Positions 1 through 5,050 of a stretch of 5,683 bases of DNA are shown piece after piece (the first letter of the stretch is position 1; each line of letters opens with the position of its first letter). The notes under the pieces are model-generated. The model was not told where the DNA came from and did no database searches. It was given only the letters and a program-made list of their open reading frames with translations. Location: assembly GCA_947458305.1 (NCBI GenBank), contig CANGZO010000158.1, positions 1 to 5,683 on the forward strand. Reading direction: 5' to 3'. Source of the DNA: Comamonadaceae bacterium. GTDB taxonomy: Bacteria > Pseudomonadota > Gammaproteobacteria > Burkholderiales > Burkholderiaceae_C. Both the position numbers and the translations under genes were made by a program.

Positions 1-68
1 GCTTGCCACTCTGCAGGGGTGCAGCGCGCTTGCATCGATTCGATTTTCAAAAATCCGTTTTCAACCAT
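1..68 (-). CDS. N-terminal fragment of a further operon gene (product unknown)
   Basis: An open frame starts at the ATG at 68-66 on the minus strand and runs off the left edge after 22 complete codons without a stop. Its peptide begins MVENGFLKIESMQ and continues ARCTPAEWQ. A strong Shine-Dalgarno AAGGAGT lies 4 nt before the ATG, inside the 16-bp gap after the stop of the Bug-type binding-protein gene, so it is very likely the next gene of the same operon. An internal ATG at codon 12 (35-33) is an alternative start without an obvious ribosome-binding site. The visible residues are too few to name a family. A PAEW-type start followed by a helix occurs in class II aldolase/adducin-like proteins, which do occur near such binding proteins, but this is only a weak guess. 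Confidence 0.6.
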   Translation of the reverse strand, partial: MVENGFLKIESMQARCTPAEWQ

Positions 69-72
69 GGCA

Positions 73-79
73 ACTCCTT
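73..79 (-). promoter_or_regulatory. Shine-Dalgarno of the left-edge gene
   Basis: The minus strand reads AAGGAGT here, a near-perfect match to the anti-Shine-Dalgarno sequence, 4 nt upstream of the ATG at 68. It is the main evidence that the short open frame at the left edge is a real gene start. Confidence 0.65.
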
Positions 80-84
80 GAGGC

Positions 85-1056
85 TCAGTCCAGTTTCACG
101 TCGGCGCTCTTGACCAAATTGACCCAGAACTTGGCATCTTCGGTCAAAAACGACGCGAATTGATCGGGCGTGGTGGAGACCGACACATCGGTGCCTTCGC
201 GGGCCAATGCGGCTTTCACAGAAGGCTGGGCCATGGCCGATTGCGCGGCATCAAAGATGCGCTTCATGACCGCTGGCGGTGTGCCCACGGGCACAAACAA
301 GCCATACCAAAATTCGATCGCGTACTCGGGCAGTTTGGCCTCTTGCATGCCCGGCAAACCAGGGACCAAGGCCGAGCTGTTGCGCGTGCTGACGGCCAGG
401 CCTTTCAAGCGACCCGCTTGAATCATGGGCAAAACCGAAGGTGGGGTGCCAAAGGTGACCTGGGTGTCGCCCGCGATCACCGACTGGATGGCGGGCGCAC
501 CCCCGCGAAACGGAATGTGCACCATGTCCACACCCGTCAATTGGGTGAACAAAGCGGCCCCCAAGTGCGGCGCAGAGCCGTTGCCCGAGGTGGCGTAGTT
601 GATCCTGCCGGGCGATTGCTTGGCCCGCGCGATCAGGTCTTGCACCGAGTTGATGCCGAGGTTGGGGTTGACCGCAATCACCAAGGGCGAGGTGGTGACT
701 TTGGTGATGGGCACCAGGTCTTTGGGGGTGTAGTTCAGCTTGGGGTTGAGCGCGGGGTTGACCGAGATGCTGCTGGGGCTGGCCAACAAAATGCTGTAGC
801 CATCGGGCGCGGCCTTGGCCACGTTTTCTGCGGCAATGCTGGAGCCTGCGCCAGCGCGGTTTTCCACAATGATGCTCTGGCCAATGGCTTTGCCCATCGC
901 GTCGCTGATGGCGCGGGCCACATAGTCGGCTGCACCACCTGGGGCAAAACCGACCACCAGACGAATGGGTTTGTTGGGATAGGCTGCGCCTTGGGCTTGC
1001 ACACCCATGGCCAAGCAAGAAAGGACCAAAGCGGAAATCAGGTTTCTTTTGTTCAT
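85..1056 (-). CDS. Bug/TctC-family tripartite tricarboxylate transporter substrate-binding protein
   Basis: This is a 323-residue periplasmic binding protein of the Bug (TctC) family, which captures carboxylates or related small organic acids for uptake. Residues 1-21 form a Sec signal peptide: basic MNKR, a hydrophobic core, then a VQA cleavage site before Q22. The mature protein opens with the family hallmark YPNKPIRLVVGFAPGG (26-41) followed by AADYVAR. Next come VENRAGAG (64-71) and APDGY (83-87), then the second-lobe motifs SGNGSAPHLG (157-166), HIPFRGGAPA (180-189) and YGLFVPVGTP (251-260). The length is normal for the family. The ATG has an AAGGAGA Shine-Dalgarno 7 nt upstream (1064-1070). 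It lies 48 bp after the MDR dehydrogenase gene, on the same strand. No TctA/TctB membrane components are visible, which is usual for orphan Bug proteins in Burkholderiales. The ligand cannot be inferred; the operon suggests an acid activated to its CoA ester. Confidence 0.95.
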   Translation of the reverse strand: MNKRNLISALVLSCLAMGVQAQGAAYPNKPIRLVVGFAPGGAADYVARAISDAMGKAIGQSIIVENRAGAGSSIAAENVAKAAPDGYSILLASPSSISVNPALNPKLNYTPKDLVPITKVTTSPLVIAVNPNLGINSVQDLIARAKQSPGRINYATSGNGSAPHLGAALFTQLTGVDMVHIPFRGGAPAIQSVIAGDTQVTFGTPPSVLPMIQAGRLKGLAVSTRNSSALVPGLPGMQEAKLPEYAIEFWYGLFVPVGTPPAVMKRIFDAAQSAMAQPSVKAALAREGTDVSVSTTPDQFASFLTEDAKFWVNLVKSADVKLD

Positions 1057-1104
1057 GGTGTTGTCTCCTTCGTTTTGAAAAGTCTCGGTCGATGGGGAAG
1101 AGGC

Positions 1105-2088
1105 TCAAGCAGCGCTGGCGATGCGCAGCACGATCTTGCCGGTGTGTTGGTTGCTCTCCATGTGGGCTTTGGCCTCGGCCAATTGGTCAAAGTCAAACAC
1201 TTGGTCCAACAGGGGTTGGATGCGCCCATCGGCAAACGCCGGCAGGATTTGCGCCGCAAATTGCGCGATGCCATCGGCACGTTGGGCCGGTGTGCGGTTT
1301 TTATTGGACACGCCATACAGACACAGCCGCTTGGCGTGCAGGGCCTCCAGGTCAATCGTGGCGTTGAGGGTGTTGTCCACATAGCCCACAAAACCCAAAC
1401 GCCCCTGAAACGCCATGCAGCGCATGCTTTCGGCAAAAACGCTGCCGCCCACGGTGTTGACCACCAGGTTGGCGCCTTTTTGGTCGGTGACTTGCAACAC
1501 GGCCTGGTGGAAATCGGCCGCACGGGTGCACAGTCCCACGTCCAGACCCAATGGCTTGAGTTGGTCCAACTTGGCTTGTGAGCCCGAGGTGCCGATGACT
1601 TTGGCCCCCAAGACCTTGGCCATTTGCAAACTGGCCACACCCACCCCAGATGACACGCCATTGATCAGCAGCCATTGATCGGCTTTCAAGTGGCCTTGCA
1701 AGACCAAGAGGTCATAGGTCACCAAAAATGTGAGCGGGATGGAGGCGGCTTGCTCCAGGGTCAAGTTGTTCGGCACGCGCATGATTTCACGCACATCCAT
1801 CAGGGCGTATTCCGAAAAAGCGCCCGGGCAGCGGCCCATGACGCGATCACCCACTTGCCAAGCACCTGTCTCGCTGCCCAGCTGAACGATCTGCCCTGCC
1901 CCTTCCATGCCTGCGGGCTTGCTGCCGCCTTTGCCATGCAGGCCGTGGCCGATGATCAATTCACCCCGGTTCAAAGAAGCCGCGTGCAGCTTGACCAGCA
2001 CCTGACCCGCACCGGGCACAGGCTTGTCCACCTCACGCAGTTCCATCTGGCCTTGACCATTGCTGATGTTCATCCAATACGATTTCAT
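1105..2088 (-). CDS. Zinc-less MDR-family NAD(P)H:quinone oxidoreductase-type dehydrogenase
   Basis: This is a medium-chain dehydrogenase/reductase of about 327 residues, resembling quinone oxidoreductases and enoyl reductases. The N-terminal GroES-like domain covers roughly residues 1-115 and includes PVPGAGQVLVKL (24-34), SLNRGEL (38-44), PAGMEGAGQIV (58-68) and VGDRVMG (79-85). The Rossmann domain carries the nucleotide loop INGVSSGVGVASLQMAK (142-158), then AKVIGTSGSQAKLDQLK (162-178). A GKIVL segment near the C terminus is typical. The catalytic and structural zinc cysteines of alcohol dehydrogenases are absent, so it is a zinc-independent member, probably reducing or oxidising a C=C or carbonyl with NAD(P)H. 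I place the start at the ATG at 2088 because GTGAGG lies 6 nt upstream. A GTG at 2100, overlapping the previous stop as GTGA, would add four residues (MRSL). It lies between the crotonase and Bug genes. The substrate is unknown. Confidence 0.93.
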   Translation of the reverse strand: MKSYWMNISNGQGQMELREVDKPVPGAGQVLVKLHAASLNRGELIIGHGLHGKGGSKPAGMEGAGQIVQLGSETGAWQVGDRVMGRCPGAFSEYALMDVREIMRVPNNLTLEQAASIPLTFLVTYDLLVLQGHLKADQWLLINGVSSGVGVASLQMAKVLGAKVIGTSGSQAKLDQLKPLGLDVGLCTRAADFHQAVLQVTDQKGANLVVNTVGGSVFAESMRCMAFQGRLGFVGYVDNTLNATIDLEALHAKRLCLYGVSNKNRTPAQRADGIAQFAAQILPAFADGRIQPLLDQVFDFDQLAEAKAHMESNQHTGKIVLRIASAA

Positions 2089-2094
2089 GAGGGA

Positions 2095-2100
2095 CCTCAC
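2095..2100 (-). promoter_or_regulatory. Shine-Dalgarno that decides the MDR start
   Basis: The minus strand reads GTGAGG, overlapping the TGA stop (2099-2097) of the upstream crotonase gene and ending 6 nt before the ATG at 2088. The competing GTG start at 2100 has only an AAAGG 3 nt before it, which is too close. The overlap suggests translational coupling between the two genes. Confidence 0.5.
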
Positions 2101-2906
2101 TCGCCTTTGAAGACAGGTTTGCGTTTTTCCATGAAGGCCTTGCGGCCTTCGGCGTAGTCGGCGCTGTCAAAGCAGCCGCGGATGAGTTGGGTGCACAAGT
2201 CCAAATCCAACTCAGTCGAAGGCTTGAGGATTTCGCGGGTGATGGCCTTGGCCGCTTGAATGGTCAGCGGTGCGTTGGCCGCCAATGCCGAGGTGTATTC
2301 GGCCAGCAAGTCGGGCAAGGCTTCGGGCGCGCAGACCCGCGTGACCAAGCCCAGGCTTTGGGCTTCTTGTGCGTTGATTTTGCGGGCCGTAAAAAACAGG
2401 TCTTTGGCAGCACCAGGGCCGATCAGATCCACCAGGTTTTTCATGGCCGAGTAGCGATACCCCAAACCCAAGCGGGCGGCGGGCACCGAGAACACGGCAT
2501 CGCTGGCGGCGATGCGCATGTCGCAGCTGATGGCCACGTTGATGCCGCCACCAATGCAAAAGCCGCGAATGCAAGCCAGCGTGGGCTTGGGGAAGTTGTA
2601 AATGCCCATCAGCGCGGTTTCGGCCATGTGCTCGTAGCGGGTGACCGCCTCACGGGCTGCACGCATGTCTTCGAACTGCGAAATGTCGGCTCCCGAGACA
2701 AAGGCTTTTTCACCGGCCCCGGTGAACACCACCAAACGCACACGCGGGTCGTGTTCGGCCTGGTTCAAGAGCACGGGCACGGCTTCCCACATGTCCACCG
2801 ACAGCGCGTTGTGCCGCGCCACATTGTTGAACTGGATGAACAGCGTGCTGCCGTCCAGCCAGGTGTTGACCCGCTCGGTGGGTGAGGTGTAGACCACTTC
2901 AGACAT
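2097..2906 (-). CDS. Crotonase-superfamily protein (enoyl-CoA hydratase/isomerase family, atypical active site)
   Basis: This is a 269-residue crotonase-fold protein acting on acyl-CoA thioesters. Recognisable elements are the RHNALS substrate-loop region (31-36), the oxyanion-hole strand AFVSGADISQF (68-78), the second oxyanion glycine region GFCIGGGINVAISCDMRIA (115-133), FSVPAARLGLGY (139-150) and the C-terminal EGRKAFMEKRKP (253-264). In classical hydratases a glutamate follows GGGC (E144 in rat mitochondrial hydratase) and a second occurs in QPE (E164). Here the aligned residues are N123 and A143, so neither acid is present. Fold and CoA binding are secure, but the reaction may be hydrolysis, decarboxylation, isomerisation or something else. 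The ATG directly follows the TGA of the CoA-transferase gene, and an AAGGAGT Shine-Dalgarno lies 7 nt upstream. It is clearly co-transcribed with its neighbours and likely acts on the CoA ester made by the CaiB-like enzyme. Confidence 0.93.
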   Translation of the reverse strand: MSEVVYTSPTERVNTWLDGSTLFIQFNNVARHNALSVDMWEAVPVLLNQAEHDPRVRLVVFTGAGEKAFVSGADISQFEDMRAAREAVTRYEHMAETALMGIYNFPKPTLACIRGFCIGGGINVAISCDMRIAASDAVFSVPAARLGLGYRYSAMKNLVDLIGPGAAKDLFFTARKINAQEAQSLGLVTRVCAPEALPDLLAEYTSALAANAPLTIQAAKAITREILKPSTELDLDLCTQLIRGCFDSADYAEGRKAFMEKRKPVFKGE

Positions 2907-4097
2907 TCAAAACACTCCTTTGGATTTCAATGCGGCCAAGGTCTGGTCATCCAACCCCAACTCGCCCAGAATTTCTACGCTGTGCTCGCCCCGGCGCGGC
3001 GCGGCGCGGGCAATGGTGCTGGGCGTGCGCTCCAGTTGCACCGGCTGCCCCACCAAACGCTGCGGGCCTTGGTGCACCGACACCACGTCTTTCACCATCT
3101 TCAAGTGCTGAACCTGCGGTTCGTTGAACACCTCGTCCATGCTGTTGATCAGGCCACAAGCCACGCCGCCATCGTTCAAGCGCTCAATCCAATAGGCCCG
3201 GTCTTGCTTGGCCAGGCGTTCGTTGATCTCAGCGTTCAGTGCATCGCGGTTGACCGAGCGACTGGGCTTGTCGCAGTAGCGTGGGTCGGTGACCCACTGC
3301 GGTGCGTCCAAGATGTCGCAAAACCGCTCCCAAATCTTGGAGCCAAACACCGCGATGTTCATGTAACCATCGCGCGCCTTGTAAACCCCGGTGGGGATGC
3401 TGGTGGGGTGGAAGTTGCCCGCCTGCGTGGCCACTTCTTCGTCGATCAGCCAGCGCGAGGTCTGAAAGTCCATCATGTAGACCATGGACTCGAGCAGCGA
3501 GGTGTGCAGCCACTGGCCTTGGCCAGACTTTTCTCGCTCGAGCAAGGCCACCAAAATGCCCTGCGCCGCAAAAATGCCGGCACACAAATCGGCAATCGGG
3601 ATGCCCACCCGCATGGGGCCCTGCTCGGCCAGGCCGGTGACCGACATCAAGCCGCCCATGCCCTGCGCAATCTGGTCAAAACCCGGCCGTGCGGCCAGAG
3701 GGCCAGTTTGGCCAAAACCCGAGATGCTGGCGTAAACCAGGCCGGGGTTGTCTTTTTTCAGGCTCTCGTAATCGATGCCCAAGCGGAACTTCACATCCGG
3801 GCGGAAGTTCTCCACCACCACATCGGCCTTGGCGATCAGCTGCTTGAGCAGCGCAATGCCTTCGGGCTCTTTCAGGTTCAGCGTGATCGAGCGCTTGTTG
3901 CGGTGCGTGTACTGGTAGTCCGAGCCCTCTTGTCCGCCCAAGGTGTCGTCGCCGCGCATGTGCTCGGGCATTTGCACCTGCACCACATCAGCGCCCCAGT
4001 CGGCCAACTGGCGGCAGGCCGTGGGGCCAGCACGCACCTGGGTCAAATCGATCACCCGAAAGCGCGACAGCGCAGCGGAGGCGGGTTGGTGCGGCAT
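2907..4097 (-). CDS. CaiB/BaiF (family III) CoA-transferase
   Basis: This 396-residue protein belongs to the family III CoA-transferases (formyl-CoA transferase, CaiB, succinyl-CoA:mesaconate transferase and others), which move CoA between carboxylates through an aspartyl-CoA thioester. The N-terminal part has RVIDLTQVRAGPTACRQLADWGADVVQV (14-41), then NKRSITLNLK (67-76), DVVVENFRP (92-100), YASISGFGQTGP (122-133) and PGFDQIAQGMGGLMSVTG (138-155). The catalytic aspartate is D170 in GIPIADLCAG (165-174). The second domain includes GQGQWLHTSLLESM (192-205) and PTGVYKARDGYMNIAV (235-250). The family's usual acidic residue in VE.P is a glutamine here (VQMP, 41-44). Length is normal. The ATG is preceded by CGGAGA with a 5-nt spacer. 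It is the first gene of the operon, divergent from the GntR regulator, and presumably activates the imported acid. The CoA donor and acceptor are unknown. Confidence 0.96.
   Translation of the reverse strand: MPHQPASAALSRFRVIDLTQVRAGPTACRQLADWGADVVQVQMPEHMRGDDTLGGQEGSDYQYTHRNKRSITLNLKEPEGIALLKQLIAKADVVVENFRPDVKFRLGIDYESLKKDNPGLVYASISGFGQTGPLAARPGFDQIAQGMGGLMSVTGLAEQGPMRVGIPIADLCAGIFAAQGILVALLEREKSGQGQWLHTSLLESMVYMMDFQTSRWLIDEEVATQAGNFHPTSIPTGVYKARDGYMNIAVFGSKIWERFCDILDAPQWVTDPRYCDKPSRSVNRDALNAEINERLAKQDRAYWIERLNDGGVACGLINSMDEVFNEPQVQHLKMVKDVVSVHQGPQRLVGQPVQLERTPSTIARAAPRRGEHSVEILGELGLDDQTLAALKSKGVF
2914..2920 (-). promoter_or_regulatory. Shine-Dalgarno of the crotonase gene, within the CoA-transferase 3' end
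   Basis: AAGGAGT on the minus strand, inside the last codons of the CoA-transferase gene and 7 nt before the ATG at 2906. The upstream stop (TGA, 2909-2907) and this ATG abut with no gap, pointing to translational coupling. Confidence 0.7.
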
Positions 4098-4140
4098 GGG
4101 AATCTCCGAACAATGAAATACGCTGTGGGATCAAGTGCAA

Positions 4141-4167
4141 ACACTTGCTGAAAGTGTCTCAAAGTGT
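4141..4167. repeat. AAAGTGT tandem copies with inverted ACACTT
   Basis: AAAGTGT at 4151-4157 and 4161-4167 are 10 bp apart (one helical turn), and ACACTT at 4141-4146 forms an inverted repeat with the first copy across a 5-bp spacer. With the copy at 4182 they form a phased series (10 and 21 bp) on the operon side of the palindrome, possible auxiliary operator sites. Confidence 0.4.
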
Positions 4168-4180
4168 GAACGTCAAGCCC

Positions 4181-4198
4181 TAAAGTGTCAACACTTTA
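4181..4198. promoter_or_regulatory. 18-bp palindrome, candidate GntR operator
   Basis: TAAAGTGTCAACACTTTA has perfect 8-bp arms (4181-4188 and 4191-4198) around a 2-bp CA centre. Its core TGTCAACA has the GT-NN-AC layout expected of FadR/FCD-type GntR operators. It overlaps the minus-strand TTGACA hexamer at 4191-4186, a position suited to blocking transcription of the CoA-transferase operon. That the neighbouring GntR protein binds it is inference. Confidence 0.6.
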
Positions 4199-4214
4199 CA
4201 AGGATTGTTGACAC
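4185..4214. repeat. Inverted GTGTCAACA / TGTTGACAC pair
   Basis: GTGTCAACA at 4185-4193 is repeated in inverted orientation as TGTTGACAC at 4206-4214, with 12 bp between. The two 9-bp arms are 21 bp apart centre to centre, two helical turns, so two regulator dimers could sit on the same DNA face. The right arm contains the plus-strand TTGACA. Confidence 0.5.
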
Positions 4215-4257
4215 ATTGGCGACGTGAATCGCGCGATTTTGGCCATCTTCAGTTAGG

Positions 4258-4275
4258 ATGAAGCCGTGCAAATGA
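4258..4275 (+). other. Possible upstream mini-ORF 1 (MKPCK)
   Basis: A five-codon frame, ATG at 4258 to TGA at 4275. Its stop overlaps the ATG of the next mini-ORF as ATGA (4272-4275). There is no good Shine-Dalgarno, so it may be chance. Confidence 0.2.
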
Positions 4276-4301
4276 CGCTTTTTCCAACCCATCGCCCATG
4301 A
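4272..4301 (+). other. Possible upstream mini-ORF 2 (MTLFPTHRP) overlapping the gntR start
   Basis: A nine-codon frame from the ATG at 4272 to the TGA at 4299-4301. The stop overlaps the gntR ATG as ATGA (4298-4301), the usual layout for translational coupling. gntR itself has no recognisable Shine-Dalgarno, so re-initiation from this leader would explain how it is translated. Purely sequence-based and uncertain. Confidence 0.3.
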
Positions 4302-4993
4302 ACGCCGCCCCAGAAAAACCCGAACAAGGTTTGCCCGTTTTTGTCGCTGAGCAGCTCAAGCAGCTCATCTACAGCGGCGAACTCAAGCCCGGTGAGCGCC
4401 TGAACGAAGCCGCTTTGGCCCTGCGCATGGGCACCAGCCGGGGCCCCGTGCGCGAAGCCATCCGCATGCTCACCGGCTTGGGCTTGGTCACGGCCGTGCT
4501 CAACCGTGGGGTGTTTGTGCGCCAAATGTCGGTGCGCGAAATGTTGGAGCTGTACGACCTGCGGGCACTGGTGTTTGGCTTTGCCGCAGAACGCGCCACC
4601 GACCACGTCGCTGAAAGCCACAAAGCGCAATTTGAGCAACTGCTACACGCTATGGATGTGGCCTGCGAAACCGAAAACGCCAACCTCTATTACGAGCTGA
4701 ACCTGAAGTTCCATGCGCTGGTGCTGCTGCTGGCCAACAACCAGCGGGCCCAGGCCGCATACGACGACATCATCAAGGAAATGCACCTGTTCAGGCGCGA
4801 ATACTTCAACGCACCGGGCAATATGCGCCAATCCAACGCCGAACACCGCACTTTGTACGAAGCCATCGTCAAAGGCTCCAAGGCCAAAGCCAAATCCACC
4901 GCCGAGCGGCACGTGCTCAAGGGGCGAGAGCGGCTGCTGAGCAACATTGACGGTGCCAGCCCGCTGGCAGGTTTGCGAAGCCCATCCATTTGA
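4298..4993 (+). CDS. GntR-family transcriptional regulator, FadR/FCD subfamily
   Basis: This 231-residue regulator has an N-terminal winged helix-turn-helix at about residues 12-75, including IYSGELKPGERLNEAALA (24-41), the recognition-helix region GTSRGPVREAIRML (45-58) and the wing NRGVFV (69-74). A helical FCD ligand-binding domain follows (about 78-215). FCD domains commonly bind a metal through Asp-x3-His plus two later histidines; here these correspond to N135-x3-H139, H183 and H205, so the aspartate is replaced by asparagine. The start at 4298 gives the normal short N-terminal tail, but no Shine-Dalgarno precedes it. The gene is divergent from the CoA-transferase operon across a palindrome-rich region and is very likely its local regulator, with an organic acid or CoA ester as probable effector (inference). 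It ends 7 bp before a terminator hairpin. Confidence 0.95.
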   Translation: MNAAPEKPEQGLPVFVAEQLKQLIYSGELKPGERLNEAALALRMGTSRGPVREAIRMLTGLGLVTAVLNRGVFVRQMSVREMLELYDLRALVFGFAAERATDHVAESHKAQFEQLLHAMDVACETENANLYYELNLKFHALVLLLANNQRAQAAYDDIIKEMHLFRREYFNAPGNMRQSNAEHRTLYEAIVKGSKAKAKSTAERHVLKGRERLLSNIDGASPLAGLRSPSI

Positions 4994-5000
4994 CTTTTCC

Positions 5001-5034
5001 ATGAAAAAACCGCTCTTTAAAGCGGTTTTTTCAT
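5001..5034. terminator. Bidirectional intrinsic terminator
   Basis: Perfect 14-bp arms (ATGAAAAAACCGCT at 5001-5014, its complement at 5021-5034) flank a 6-nt loop CTTTAA. The GC part is CCGCT/AGCGG, with six A residues before it and six T residues after it, so RNA from either strand gives a hairpin followed by a U-run. It lies 7 bp after the gntR stop and 16 bp beyond the ychF stop, serving both convergent genes. Confidence 0.87.
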
Positions 5035-5050
5035 GCAGACCTTTGCAAGC

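Larger units (their letters stand above)
4098..4297. promoter_or_regulatory. Divergent promoter/operator region between the CoA-transferase operon and gntR
   Basis: This 200-bp region separates two divergent starts and is visibly more AT-rich than the genes. AAAGTGT occurs in direct orientation at 4151, 4161 and 4182, with related inverted copies at 4141 (ACACTT) and 4191 (ACACTTT). A TTGACA hexamer identical to the sigma-70 -35 consensus occurs on the minus strand at 4191-4186, facing the catabolic operon, and on the plus strand at 4208-4213, facing gntR. I could not find convincing -10 boxes at 16-18 bp from either, so exact promoters are not assigned. Overlap of the -35 candidates with the repeats fits repression by the adjacent regulator (inference). 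Confidence 0.6.

Noticed and set aside
1009..1023. Possible lipobox (VLSC) in the Bug protein signal peptide
   Set aside because: The cysteine sits in the middle of the hydrophobic core, the -2 residue fits poorly, and a normal VQA signal peptidase I site follows at the expected place.
1057..1104. Possible terminator or separate promoter between the MDR and Bug genes
   Set aside because: The 48-bp gap holds the Bug Shine-Dalgarno but no hairpin with a T-run and no convincing promoter boxes, so continuous transcription is the simpler reading.
160..1581. 473-codon plus-strand open frame antisense to the Bug and MDR genes
   Set aside because: It crosses two well-recognised minus-strand genes and their intergenic gap. 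Its composition (rich in G, H, Q, R, V) is typical of a shadow frame in GC-rich DNA, and it has no recognisable domain.
2187..2885. 232-codon plus-strand frame antisense to the crotonase gene
   Set aside because: Shadow frame of a clearly recognised minus-strand gene; the peptide has no known motif.
2982..4151. 389-codon plus-strand open frame antisense to the CoA-transferase gene
   Set aside because: The same kind of GC-bias shadow: the minus-strand frame has clear CaiB motifs and a Shine-Dalgarno, while this one has low-complexity H/Q/A/G-rich translation and no family features.
4208..4240. Complete sigma-70 promoter for gntR from TTGACA at 4208
   Set aside because: The -35 match is perfect, but no -10-like hexamer occurs at 16-18 bp (the sequence there is GCGCGA-like); GATTTT at 4235 is spaced 21 bp. 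I therefore kept only the -35 as a note.
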